Source: an uncultured Oscillospiraceae bacterium (lineage in GTDB: Bacteria; Bacillota; Clostridia; Oscillospirales; Oscillospiraceae). From it: DNA of 64,000 nucleotides. The stretch covers positions 62,001 through 126,000 of the forward strand of contig CAKTPP010000008.1 in NCBI GenBank assembly GCA_934591895.1, in the 5' to 3' direction. A model generated the notes under the pieces. It saw only the letters and a program-made list of their open reading frames with translations. It ran no database searches and was not told the DNA's origin. Positions 35,472 through 43,239 of this stretch are shown here, one piece after another (the first letter of the stretch is position 1; the number at the start of each line of letters is the position of its first letter). The position numbers and the translations under genes were made by a program.

Positions 35472-36497
35472 TCAGAACTGCTGCAGGAAGCGCACGTCGT
35501 TTTCGAAGATCAGGCGCAGGTCGCTGATCTTGAACCGGCGCATCGCCAGACGCTCCAGACCCATGCCGAAGGCCCAGCCGGAGTAGACGTCCGTGTCGAT
35601 GCCGCAGCCCTCGAGCACCTTCGGGTGGATCATGCCGGCGCCGAGGATCTCGATCCAGCCCTCGCCCTTGCAGGTGGGGCAGCCCTTGCCGCCGCACTTG
35701 TGGCACTGCACGTCCATCTCGCAGCTCGGCTCGGTGAACGGGAAGTGGTGCGGGCGGAAGCGGGTGACGGTGTTCTCGCCGTAGAGCTTGCGCACAAGCG
35801 TGTTGAGCGTGCCCTTCAGATCCGCCATCGTGACGCCCTTGTCGATGACCATGCCCTCGATCTGGTGGAACATGGGCGAGTGCGTGGCGTCGACCTCGTC
35901 CTTGCGGTAGACGCGGCCGGGCGCGACCATGCGGATCGGCAGGGGCTTGCTCTCCATCGCGCGCACCTGCATCGGGGAGGTCTGCGTGCGCAGAAGAATG
36001 CGGCTGTCCTCGGTCAGGTAGAACGTGTCCGACCACTCGCGGGCGGGGTGCCCCTCGGTGGTGTTGAGCTTGGTGAAGTTATATTCGGCCTCCTCGATCT
36101 CCGGCCCTTCGAGGATCTCGAAGCCCATGCCGACGAAGATGTCCTTGATCTCGTCGAGCACGATGTACATCGGGTGCTGGTGGCCGAGCTCCGGCGCCTT
36201 GCCGGGCATGGTCACATCGAGCGTCTCGGCCTTGAGGCGCATCTCGAGCATACGGGCGTTGAGCGCCTCGCGGCGCTGCTCGAGCGCCTCCTCGAGCTCT
36301 GCGCGCACCTGGTTTGCCAGCTGACCCATGGCCGGGCGCTCCTCCGCCGACAGGCGGCCCATCTGCTTGAGGATGGCGGTCAGCTCACCCTTTTTGCCGA
36401 GATACTTCACGCGCAGGTTTTCCAGCGCCGTGATGTCGTCCGCCTGCAAAATGGCGTCGACAGAAGCCTCGCGCAGCTTCTGCAGCATTTCTTTCAT
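35472..36497 (-). CDS. pheS: Phenylalanyl-tRNA synthetase, alpha subunit
   Basis: This is the catalytic subunit that activates phenylalanine. The 341-residue product has an N-terminal coiled-coil tRNA-binding arm (~1-85) and the class II catalytic core with motif 2 THSPMFHQIEGMVID (~210) and motif 3 GWAFGMGLERLAM (~315). A CHKCGGKGCPTC cysteine cluster near residue 255 may be a zinc knuckle, as occurs in some Firmicutes. AAGGAG 8 bases before the ATG sets the start; the longer in-frame extension runs through the T-box leader and is not coding. Confidence 0.96.
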   Translation of the reverse strand: MKEMLQKLREASVDAILQADDITALENLRVKYLGKKGELTAILKQMGRLSAEERPAMGQLANQVRAELEEALEQRREALNARMLEMRLKAETLDVTMPGKAPELGHQHPMYIVLDEIKDIFVGMGFEILEGPEIEEAEYNFTKLNTTEGHPAREWSDTFYLTEDSRILLRTQTSPMQVRAMESKPLPIRMVAPGRVYRKDEVDATHSPMFHQIEGMVIDKGVTMADLKGTLNTLVRKLYGENTVTRFRPHHFPFTEPSCEMDVQCHKCGGKGCPTCKGEGWIEILGAGMIHPKVLEGCGIDTDVYSGWAFGMGLERLAMRRFKISDLRLIFENDVRFLQQF

Positions 36498-36554
36498 GCA
36501 AACAACTCCTTCGTTGCAAAGTTTACGTAGTCGGTCGTGTTTCTTGCCGGATGC

Positions 36555-36793
36555 GGATAAAAAAATCCTCCCGTCCCGTATACAGGGACGAAAGGAAGCT
36601 TCCGCGGTACCACCCGAATTCGGCGCATATGCGCCGCACTCTCCGCGCGCTAACGGGCGCACCCGCCGGGGATTGGCCGGAGCTCACGGGCGAACGAAGC
36701 ACGTTTCTCGCAGGACGCTCTCAGCCGGCGGCGTCCCTCTCTGGTGCGGAACCTTGGTACTATTTTCCCGATCCAAGCAATAAACTCAATAAC
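36555..36793 (-). promoter_or_regulatory. T-box leader controlling pheST
   Basis: Reading the minus strand, stem I contains the AGTA S-turn, AGAGAGG and the distal-loop GGCTGAGAG. The T-box bulge sequence GGGTGGTACCGCGG (36602-36615) follows. The terminator CGTCCC/GGGACG then runs into GGAGGATTTTTTT. The lower stem I arms CGGG and CCCG enclose CGTTCG, placing a UUC specifier (Phe) where expected. Uncharged tRNA-Phe should favour the antiterminator and switch on pheST. Confidence 0.9.
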
Positions 36794-36800
36794 AAAGCTA

Positions 36801-36829
36801 TTTATACCACACTTCGCGCAACAAATCAA
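36801..36829 (-). promoter_or_regulatory. Promoter for pheST
   Basis: On the minus strand TTGATT and TATAAA lie 17 bases apart just upstream of the T-box leader. Confidence 0.75.
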
Positions 36830-36848
36830 TGTAAAAGGGGAAGAAAAT

Positions 36849-36877
36849 TTGACGTGGGGACTCGAAAACGCTATAAT
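36849..36877 (+). promoter_or_regulatory. Promoter for nnrD-lipoprotein-alr
   Basis: TTGACG and TATAAT lie 17 bases apart, back to back with the pheST promoter: the -35 boxes are 19 bases apart. Confidence 0.82.
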
Positions 36878-36919
36878 ATTTGCTGACAAATCACTGCGTT
36901 TCCGTTCGGGAGGCAAGCC

Positions 36920-37768
36920 ATGCACCGCATTGAACCGTGCGCGCCATATCTGCCGCGGCGCGCGTCCGACACCAATAAATATGACTACGGCCGCGTGCTC
37001 ATCGTCGGCGGCTGCGTCGGCTATACCGGCGCGCCGACGCTTTGCGCCCGTGCCGCGCTGCGCTGCGGTGCGGGGCTGGTGTCCGTCGGCGTGCCGGAGG
37101 CGATCTATGCGGTCACCGCCGTGAAAAACGATGAGGCAATGCCGTTCCCGCTCCCGTCGGCCGACGGCAGGCTCGCGGCGGCCGCGCTGCCGGAGCTGCT
37201 CGCGCGGCTGCGCAGGAGCGATGTGTGCGTGCTCGGCCCCGGCCTGGGGCGCAATGACGCGCTCACGGCGCTGGTGCAGGCCGTCGTTCTGCGCTCGGAG
37301 ACCCCGCTCGTGCTCGACGCCGACGCGCTCTTTGCCGTCGCGCAGGATGTGACGGTGCTCGATCGCGCCCGCGCGCCGATCGTCCTCACGCCGCACGACG
37401 GGGAGTTTGCCCGGCTTGCGGGTGCGGATGCGGCCGGCAGGGCAGAGGCGGCGTCCGCTTTTGCCGCCGCGCACGGCTGCACCGTTGTGCGCAAGGGGCC
37501 GGAGACGGTCTGCGCGTTCCCGGACGGGGACACGGCCGTGCTGCGTGCCGGCAATCCCGGTATGGCCAAGGGCGGCAGCGGCGACGTGCTGGCGGGTATG
37601 CTCGGCGCGCTGCTGTGCCAGATGCCTGCGCGCGATGCGGTGCAGACCGCAGTCTGGCTGCACGGGCGGGCGGGCGACGTGTGCGCCGCGCGCATGGGCG
37701 AATACGCCATGAACCCGACCGATGTGATCGCGGCGCTGCCGGAGGTCACAAAAACCATCATCCGATAG
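36920..37768 (+). CDS. nnrD: ADP-dependent NAD(P)H-hydrate dehydratase
   Basis: This enzyme repairs hydrated NAD(P)H using ADP. The 282-residue ribokinase-like protein shows GGCVGYTGAPTL near residue 30, GPGLGRND (~107) and the catalytic/ADP-binding block NPGMAKGGSGDVLAGML (~215). It has only the dehydratase half, without the NnrE epimerase domain that is often fused. GGGAGG precedes the ATG. It begins an operon with a lipoprotein and alr. Confidence 0.92.
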   Translation: MHRIEPCAPYLPRRASDTNKYDYGRVLIVGGCVGYTGAPTLCARAALRCGAGLVSVGVPEAIYAVTAVKNDEAMPFPLPSADGRLAAAALPELLARLRRSDVCVLGPGLGRNDALTALVQAVVLRSETPLVLDADALFAVAQDVTVLDRARAPIVLTPHDGEFARLAGADAAGRAEAASAFAAAHGCTVVRKGPETVCAFPDGDTAVLRAGNPGMAKGGSGDVLAGMLGALLCQMPARDAVQTAVWLHGRAGDVCAARMGEYAMNPTDVIAALPEVTKTIIR

Positions 37769-37776
37769 GAGGCAGT

Positions 37777-38379
37777 ATGCAGCGCAGAAGCATCGCTGCA
37801 CTGATGATAAGCCTGCTGCTGTTGTCCGCGTGCGGACACGGCGCGGGAGAGCGGACGTTTCAGGCCTTTCGTGACACGCTTGCGGGAAGCCTCGTCACCG
37901 TGACGGCGCAGGTGCGCGCGGATTACGGCGACACGGTCGCGGACTATACGCTCACCTGCCGGGAGCTGCCCGACGGCTATGACCTCACGGTCGACGCGCC
38001 GGAGACGGCGCAGGGCGTCGGCGCACACCTGCGCCGCGGGGAGAGCACGCTCTCCTTTGATGACATCCTGCTGCCGGCGGGCGATCTCAATGCCGCCGGA
38101 CTGACGCCGCTGACGGCGCTGCCCTGTGTGGTGGATGCCGTCCGCAGCGGCTATGTCGACCTCACATGGCAGGAGGGCGGGCTGCTGGTCGTGCAGCTCA
38201 TCACCGACGACCACACGGTCGTGCGGCTGTATCTTGACGGCGCCGTGCCGCAGCGCGCGGAGCTGTCGGTGGATGAACGATCGTGCCTGTACTGCACGGT
38301 AGAACAATGGAATCTGGAACAAGGAAGTACGAACGATGAACCGAAAAATTCGAACATGGGTAGAGATCAGTCTCAATGA
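37777..38379 (+). CDS. Putative lipoprotein of unknown function
   Basis: The 200-residue protein has a positively charged start, a hydrophobic stretch and the lipobox LLSAC at about residues 17-21, so it should be lipid-anchored outside the cell. The rest looks like a beta-rich folded domain (alternating strands such as YTLTCREL and VVRLYLDGAVPQ); I do not recognise a family. In other Clostridia similar small lipoproteins sit next to alr. GGAGG lies 5 bases before the ATG. Its last 44 bases overlap alr in another frame, so the C-terminal tail (after about residue 185) may be poorly conserved. Confidence 0.8.
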   Translation: MQRRSIAALMISLLLLSACGHGAGERTFQAFRDTLAGSLVTVTAQVRADYGDTVADYTLTCRELPDGYDLTVDAPETAQGVGAHLRRGESTLSFDDILLPAGDLNAAGLTPLTALPCVVDAVRSGYVDLTWQEGGLLVVQLITDDHTVVRLYLDGAVPQRAELSVDERSCLYCTVEQWNLEQGSTNDEPKNSNMGRDQSQ

Positions 38380-39451
38380 TCTGGAGCATAATTATCGGGA
38401 GATCAGCAGCCGCCTGCCGGACGGCTGCCAGATGCTCGGCGTCTGCAAGGCAAACGCCTACGGGCACGGCGCGGTGCGCGTGGCGCAGCGTCTGCAGCAG
38501 GCGGGCTGCCGTTGGATCGCCGTCAACTGCTATGACGAGGCCGAGGAGCTGCGTGCCGCGGGCGTGACGATGAACATCCTGCTGCTCGGGCCGCAGTCGG
38601 CGCACATCGCCGTCGATCTGGCGACGCTCGGCGTGACGCAGGCGGTCGGCAGCATCGAGTACGCGCGCGAGCTCAACCGCTTTCTTGCCGGCACCGGCCT
38701 GCGCCTGAACGCGCACATGAAGCTGGAGACCGGCATGGGGCGCACGGGCTTTGACGTGCACGACGACAGCCATCTGGATGAGATGCTCGAGGCGCTGTCG
38801 CTGCCGCACCTGAATTTTACCGGCGTGTTCACGCACTTTGCCGTCTCGGACGAAAACGGCGATCCTTACACGCAGCTGCAATTCTCGCGCTTCCTGCACG
38901 CGATCGACCGCATGGAGCAGGCGACCGGCCATCACTTTGACATCCGCCATTGCGCCAACAGCGGCGCTGTGATAAACTATCCTGAGATGCACCTCGACAT
39001 GGTGCGCCCCGGCCTGCTGCTCTACGGTGTGTTTCCGGCGGCGGAGACCGGCGGGCTCGACCTGCGTCCGGCGATGTCGCTCTACAGCCGCGTGTCCGAA
39101 GTCACGCACCACCACACGGGCGACACGATCAGCTACGGCCGCACGTTCACCTGCCCGCACGACATGCGTCTGGCCGTGCTGCCGGTTGGCTATGCCGACG
39201 GGCTGCTGCGCAGCCTCTCCGGCAAGGGCGACGTGCTGCTGCACGGCAGGCGCGCGCCTCAGGTCGGCCGCATCTGCATGGATATGTGCATGGTCGACGT
39301 GACCGATATCCCCGAGGTGCAGCCCGGCGACGTGGCGACCATCTTCGGCGCGGGCCTCTCGGTGGCCGAGCAGGCCGAAAAGGCCGGCACGATCCCATAT
39401 GAGCTGCTGTGCGCCATGAGTCAGCGCGTGCAGCGCGTATATATCGACTGA
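38336..39451 (+). CDS. alr: Alanine racemase
   Basis: This PLP enzyme makes D-alanine for peptidoglycan. The 371-residue product has the N-terminal WVEISLNDLEHNYRE, the PLP lysine in CKANAYGHGAV (~38), and the catalytic tyrosine loop DTISYGRTF (~263), with GRICMDMCMVD near 312. The start lies inside the lipoprotein gene and follows AAGGAAG-type spacing. In Firmicutes alr commonly precedes the mazEF module; here it is followed by mazF only. Confidence 0.95.
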   Translation: MNRKIRTWVEISLNDLEHNYREISSRLPDGCQMLGVCKANAYGHGAVRVAQRLQQAGCRWIAVNCYDEAEELRAAGVTMNILLLGPQSAHIAVDLATLGVTQAVGSIEYARELNRFLAGTGLRLNAHMKLETGMGRTGFDVHDDSHLDEMLEALSLPHLNFTGVFTHFAVSDENGDPYTQLQFSRFLHAIDRMEQATGHHFDIRHCANSGAVINYPEMHLDMVRPGLLLYGVFPAAETGGLDLRPAMSLYSRVSEVTHHHTGDTISYGRTFTCPHDMRLAVLPVGYADGLLRSLSGKGDVLLHGRRAPQVGRICMDMCMVDVTDIPEVQPGDVATIFGAGLSVAEQAEKAGTIPYELLCAMSQRVQRVYID

Positions 39452-39464
39452 GGTATAAATTTCG

Positions 39465-39524
39465 CTCCGATGGCGACAATAACTGTGCCCCTACATATCG
39501 ATCGGGGCAAATATTCCATCGGAG
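39465..39524 (+). promoter_or_regulatory. Nested stem enclosing the mazF ribosome-binding site
   Basis: CTCCGATGG (39465-39473) is the exact complement of CCATCGGAG (39516-39524), whose GGAG is the only plausible Shine-Dalgarno of mazF. Inside it TGCCCC (39486-39491) pairs with GGGGCA (39504-39509). If folded, the stem would hide the ribosome site. Confidence 0.55.
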
Positions 39525-39533
39525 ATGAATGCT

Positions 39534-39884
39534 ATGAATCCAGTCAGACGCGGAGATATTTATTATGCCGACCTCAGCCCCGTGGTCGGCAGCGAGCAGG
39601 GCGGGGTGCGCCCCGTGCTCATCATTCAAAACGACACCGGCAACCGCCACAGCCCGACGGTGATCGCCGCCGCGATCACCTCGCAGACCGGCAAGGCCAA
39701 CCTGCCGACGCACATCACCCTCGCAGCGCGCAGCTGCGGCCTGACGCGCGAGAGCGTGATCCTGCTCGAGCAGGTGCGCACGCTCGATAAATCGCGCCTG
39801 CGCGAGCGCATGGGCCGTCTGGACGAGCCCGCGATGCATCAGGTGGACAGCGCGATCGCCGTGAGCTTCGGCCTGCCGCAGTAA
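39534..39884 (+). CDS. mazF: MazF/NdoA-type endoribonuclease toxin
   Basis: This sequence-specific mRNA interferase is close to B. subtilis NdoA: RRGDIYYADLSPVVGSEQGGVRPVLIIQ is the hallmark N-terminal region (quoted in parts: RRGDIYYADL, GSEQGGVRPV), with the catalytic Arg and the later TSQTGKANLPTH. The 116-residue length is normal. The second ATG is preferred because GGAG sits next to the first ATG but 9 bases before the second. No mazE-like antitoxin gene fits between alr and mazF, where Bacillus has it. Confidence 0.92.
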   Translation: MNPVRRGDIYYADLSPVVGSEQGGVRPVLIIQNDTGNRHSPTVIAAAITSQTGKANLPTHITLAARSCGLTRESVILLEQVRTLDKSRLRERMGRLDEPAMHQVDSAIAVSFGLPQ

Positions 39885-39913
39885 ACGCCACGCCCAAAAA
39901 CGGAGGAACGGAT

Positions 39914-40396
39914 ATGAAGAAAAAGTCGCTTATCACGCTCGTACTTGCCGCTGCGCTTGCCATGGCCGCCGCCGTGACCGTGTATGCGGTCGCAAACTAC
40001 GGCTCACGGGAAGACCCGCTCGTCACATCCAGCTATCTGCAGGATGTGGTGCAGCCGCGCATGGAGGACGCTTACCGTTCCACGCTCAACGGCGCGATCG
40101 GCGAAATGGAGGAGCAGTTTGCCGATCAGGTCGCCGCTGCGGGCGGTACATATGTGCTCGTGACGCTCGAAAACGGCCAGACGCTCACCGGCCGCGCCGG
40201 TACGGAGATCCTCATGCGCAGCGGTGCCGCCGCCGTGACGCAGAGCGCCGCCGTGGATCTCACATCCGGCTCGACGGCCGCCGCCGGCGCAAAGCTCACG
40301 GAAAACCACCTGTATCTCCTGCAGGCCGACGGCGCGGGCGTTCGCGCCGCTGCCGACACCACCGTCATGGTGCGCGGCAGCTACAGCATCGGCTGA
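39914..40396 (+). CDS. Secreted or membrane-anchored protein of unknown function
   Basis: The 160-residue protein begins MKKKSLITLVLAAALAMAAA, a signal peptide or N-terminal anchor; a possible cleavage site follows VYA at about residue 25. A helical stretch (YLQDVVQPRMEDAYRSTL) comes next, then a small beta-rich domain with TYVLVTLENGQTLTGRAG. I do not recognise the family. GGAGGAACGGAT precedes the ATG. The gap to mazF is 29 bases and a terminator follows, so it may share the alr-mazF transcript. Confidence 0.72.
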   Translation: MKKKSLITLVLAAALAMAAAVTVYAVANYGSREDPLVTSSYLQDVVQPRMEDAYRSTLNGAIGEMEEQFADQVAAAGGTYVLVTLENGQTLTGRAGTEILMRSGAAAVTQSAAVDLTSGSTAAAGAKLTENHLYLLQADGAGVRAAADTTVMVRGSYSIG

Positions 40397-40413
40397 GATT
40401 CGGTTCTAAACAG

Positions 40414-40452
40414 ATCGCTCCCGCGCATAGTCTTGTGCGGGAGTGATTTTTT
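40414..40452 (+). terminator. Terminator whose 3' arm carries the next gene's ribosome site
   Basis: ATCGCTCCCGCGCA pairs (with G-U pairs) with TGTGCGGGAGTGAT and runs into TTTTTT. The ATG of the next gene follows the T run at once, and its GGGAG Shine-Dalgarno is in the hairpin. Confidence 0.75.
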
Positions 40453-40938
40453 ATGCCTGAGTATCCGATCCTGCAGCAAAACAAGCCCATCGGCACCCTG
40501 ACCGCAACGACGCAGGGGCTGCATACGGTGTTTTCCGCGCGGGCGAAAACGGATGCGCCCCGGCTGCGGCTTGCCGTGTACGGGGCATGCTCGCGCGCAT
40601 ATCTCGGCCTGATGCTGCCGGACGGCAGCGGCGCGCTCACCCTGACCAAGCGGCTCACGCGGCTTGAGTGCGCGCGTCTGCCGCAGGAGATCCTGTTCGC
40701 GGCGGACGAGGCGTGGGACATTCCGGCGCAGCCCGAGGCCGAGCCCGTGCCCGGACCGCGGCGTGTGGACGACGGGCTGGATGTGCTCTGGTATTCCGCT
40801 CCGGACGGTGTGCTCACGACGTTTGACGGCAGGCGGACGGTCATCGCCATCCCGGCGGACGCTCCAAATCTCCCGCGCGGCGCGCAGGCCGTGCTGCGGG
40901 AGATCGACGGGCGGCCGTATCTGATTTTTCCGCGCTGA
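40453..40938 (+). CDS. Uncharacterised 161-residue protein
   Basis: The predicted soluble protein has no signal or membrane segment. The N-terminal half looks like a small beta domain (PILQQNKPIGTLTA, RLAVYGACSRAYLGLMLPDG), with a Pro/Glu-rich linker (QPEAEPVPGPRR, ~95-106) and a second beta domain ending in PYLIFPR. I do not recognise it. Its reading frame shows normal codon use for this genome and no competing frame, supporting a real gene. The start is unusual because the ribosome site is inside a terminator hairpin, so expression may be low or depend on read-through. Confidence 0.65.
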   Translation: MPEYPILQQNKPIGTLTATTQGLHTVFSARAKTDAPRLRLAVYGACSRAYLGLMLPDGSGALTLTKRLTRLECARLPQEILFAADEAWDIPAQPEAEPVPGPRRVDDGLDVLWYSAPDGVLTTFDGRRTVIAIPADAPNLPRGAQAVLREIDGRPYLIFPR

Positions 40939-40939
40939 A

Positions 40940-40968
40940 TTGCAATTTCCGCGCCGCCGTGCTATACT
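40940..40968 (+). promoter_or_regulatory. Sigma-A promoter for pyrimidine nucleoside phosphorylase
   Basis: TTGCAA and TATACT are separated by 17 bases. Confidence 0.8.
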
Positions 40969-41000
40969 CATGGCAAAGAAATGCAAAGGAGCGTATTGCG

Positions 41001-42305
41001 ATGAGAATGAGCGATCTGATCGTGAAAAAACGCGACGGGCAGGCACTCACGACGGAGGAGATCCGTTACATGGTCGACGGCTATACCCGCGGCGAGATCC
41101 CGGACTATCAGATGTCCGCCATGCTGATGGCTATTTATTTTCGCGGCATGGATCGGCGCGAGACGCTGGATCTGACCATGGCCATGGTGCACAGCGGCGA
41201 TACGCTGGACCTGTCGGGCGTGTCCGGCGTGAAGGCGGATAAGCACTCCACCGGCGGCGTGGGCGACAAGACTTCGCTCGTGCTCGTGCCGATGGTGGCG
41301 AGCCTCGGCGTGAAGATGGCGAAGATGTCCGGCCGCGGTCTCGGCCATACGGGCGGCACGCTTGATAAGCTTGAGAGCATTCCGGGCTTCAACATCAACC
41401 TTACCATGGAGCGGTTTCTGGAGAATGTCGACCGCGTCGGCATGGTCATCGCCGGACAGACGGCGAATCTTGACCCCGCCGACAAGAAGCTCTACGCTCT
41501 GCGCGACGTGACCGGTACCGTACCGAGCATCCCGCTCATGGTCAGCAGCATCATGTCCAAGAAGCTGGCCGCCGGCGCGGACGTCATCGTGCTGGACGTC
41601 AAGTGCGGCGACGGCTCGTTTATGAAGACGCTCGACGATGCGCGCGAGCTTGCGACCGAGATGGTCGAGATCGGCAAGATGGCCGGCCGCAAGACGGTCG
41701 CCGTCATCACGGACATGGACGAGCCGCTCGGCCACGCCGTCGGCAACGCGCTCGAGGTCAGGGAGGCTATTGCGACGCTGCGCGGCGAGCATACGAGCGA
41801 GCTGCTGGAGCTGTGCCTGACGCTCGGCACGTGCATTCTCACGCAGGCGGGGCTTGCGCCCGACGATGCTGCGGCGCGCGCCATGCTCGAGCGGACGATC
41901 GCGGACGGCTCGGCGCTCAAGAAGCTTGCGGACTTCGTCGCGGCGCAGGACGGCGACCCGGCTGCGATCTATGACCCGTCGCTTCTGCCGGCAGCGCCGG
42001 TGCGGATGGAGGTGCCGTCGCCCGCGAGCGGCTATGTGCGCCACATCGCGGCCACGGACGTTGGGCTTGTGTCCATGCGTCTCGGCGGCGGCCGCGCGAC
42101 GAAGGACAGCGCCATCGACTACAGCGTCGGCATCGTCCTGCATAAGAAGGTGGACGAGCCGGTCACGGCAGGGGAGCCGCTCGCGACGATCCACGCCGCC
42201 GATGAGGCGGCCGCGCGCAAGGCGGCCGCGGAGCTCACCGCGTGCTACATGATCACCCCGGATGCGCCGCCGGCAGAGCCGTTCATCAAGGCGATCATCC
42301 ACTGA
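41001..42305 (+). CDS. pdp: Pyrimidine-nucleoside phosphorylase
   Basis: This salvage enzyme splits uridine and thymidine (and deoxyuridine) with phosphate. The 434-residue product has the phosphate-binding KHSTGGVGDKTSLVL (~81), the SGRGLGHTGGTLDKLE motif (~112), and a C-terminal barrel-sandwich domain (VGIVLHKKVDEPV...). This is the standard layout of the nucleoside phosphorylase II family, and length matches the Firmicutes Pdp rather than DeoA. AAAGGAG sets the start. It is a single-gene unit with its own promoter and terminator. Confidence 0.95.
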   Translation: MRMSDLIVKKRDGQALTTEEIRYMVDGYTRGEIPDYQMSAMLMAIYFRGMDRRETLDLTMAMVHSGDTLDLSGVSGVKADKHSTGGVGDKTSLVLVPMVASLGVKMAKMSGRGLGHTGGTLDKLESIPGFNINLTMERFLENVDRVGMVIAGQTANLDPADKKLYALRDVTGTVPSIPLMVSSIMSKKLAAGADVIVLDVKCGDGSFMKTLDDARELATEMVEIGKMAGRKTVAVITDMDEPLGHAVGNALEVREAIATLRGEHTSELLELCLTLGTCILTQAGLAPDDAAARAMLERTIADGSALKKLADFVAAQDGDPAAIYDPSLLPAAPVRMEVPSPASGYVRHIAATDVGLVSMRLGGGRATKDSAIDYSVGIVLHKKVDEPVTAGEPLATIHAADEAAARKAAAELTACYMITPDAPPAEPFIKAIIH

Positions 42306-42312
42306 AGACAAC

Positions 42313-42350
42313 AAAAAACTCCCGGAGCTGCGGCTCCGGGAGTTTTTTGT
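42313..42350. terminator. Bidirectional terminator between convergent genes
   Basis: AAAAAACTCCCGGAGC pairs with GCTCCGGGAGTTTTTT, serving both pdp and the minus-strand SGNH hydrolase gene. Confidence 0.9.
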
Positions 42351-42357
42351 GCTTGGA

Positions 42358-43176
42358 TTACGGGTAGGCGTGCGTGCGCAGGTACGTCAGCCACGCCTTC
42401 ATGCCCTCGGCGTTGAGGTGCATGCCGTCTCCGTCCTGATAGTTCTGCGGCAGGAAGCCGTCGTCGGCGACCAGACCGCTTGCCATATCGAGGTACTTCG
42501 CGCCGGTGCTCTCCGCTGCGGCGGCGATCCAGCCGTTGACCTTCTGGATGAGCTCGTTTGTGATGTCCTCATACTGGTAGTTGGACGCGATCGGCGTCAG
42601 CGAGCAGCAGATGATCTTCGTGTCCGGGCTCTTGGCCTTGACGGCATTGATGAGCGTGGTGTAGACCGATTTGATCTGCTCCTCGTTCGTCATGGAGATG
42701 TTGTCCGCGCTCGGGCAGATGGCGAGATATGCGGGTTTGTTGACCTCGCAGATCTCGTCTGCGGGCACGTTGTTGCCGGTCACGGGGGATTTGTATTTTG
42801 CCGTGTCGAGTGAAGAGACGGGCAGAGAACCGGTGTCCGGCACCCAGACCTGCTTCCTGGCGTCTGTGCCGGTGAGCATCGACTCCGTCTGGAGCATCTT
42901 CAGCGATTTATCGCCCAGAAAATAGATCTGATCGACGTAGGCGCTGCCCTTGTCCTCCGTCTGCGCGAGCGCGGCGGACGACTGGATCGGCGTGATCGGA
43001 TTGACCTGCGGCGTCGGCGTCGGCGTGACGGCGGCGGCAGGGTCGTCCTTTGGCTTGGAATCGTGCGTGTTGCCGACGGCGTTGGTGAACACCAGCACGA
43101 CGGCGACCAGCGCCAGACACAGCAGGATCGCGCCCGACCAGAAGGTGTAGAGCATGTTTTTGTTCGTGTTTTTCAT
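42358..43176 (-). CDS. Membrane-anchored SGNH/GDSL-type hydrolase
   Basis: The 272-residue protein has one N-terminal membrane helix (ILLCLALVAVVLVFT, ~14-30), a Thr/Pro linker (TPTPTPQVNP), and an extracellular SGNH domain (~75-272). The first block reads IYFLGDKSLKML (GDK-S instead of GDS), KIICCSLTPIASN is a middle block, and the C-terminal GDGMHLNAEG supplies the Asp/His pair. Substrates might be acetyl groups on wall polymers, which is inferred. GAGGG lies 7 bases before the chosen ATG. The GDKS spacing means the nucleophile should be checked. Confidence 0.8.
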   Translation of the reverse strand: MKNTNKNMLYTFWSGAILLCLALVAVVLVFTNAVGNTHDSKPKDDPAAAVTPTPTPQVNPITPIQSSAALAQTEDKGSAYVDQIYFLGDKSLKMLQTESMLTGTDARKQVWVPDTGSLPVSSLDTAKYKSPVTGNNVPADEICEVNKPAYLAICPSADNISMTNEEQIKSVYTTLINAVKAKSPDTKIICCSLTPIASNYQYEDITNELIQKVNGWIAAAAESTGAKYLDMASGLVADDGFLPQNYQDGDGMHLNAEGMKAWLTYLRTHAYP

Positions 43177-43201
43177 TGGGATCCCTCGCTTCCGGATAGA
43201 C

Positions 43202-43229
43202 AAAAGAAGCCCGGGAAAGGGCTTCTTTT
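43202..43229 (-). terminator. Terminator after the EF-G-like gene
   Basis: AAAAGAAGCCC pairs with GGGCTTCTTTT around GGGAAA, 10 bases past the stop codon on the minus strand. Confidence 0.85.
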
Positions 43230-43239
43230 GCAGTTGCAG

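Noticed and set aside
36498..36662. A longer N-terminus for PheS reaching into the upstream region
   Set aside because: The extension would translate the T-box antiterminator/terminator segment. The internal ATG has AAGGAG and begins at the canonical PheS N-terminus.
39470..39790. A 106-codon frame overlapping the mazF leader, considered as the missing antitoxin
   Set aside because: Only its first ~30 residues are ordinary; the rest is the shifted frame of mazF, rich in Arg/Asp. It has no ribosome site and no AbrB-like antitoxin features.
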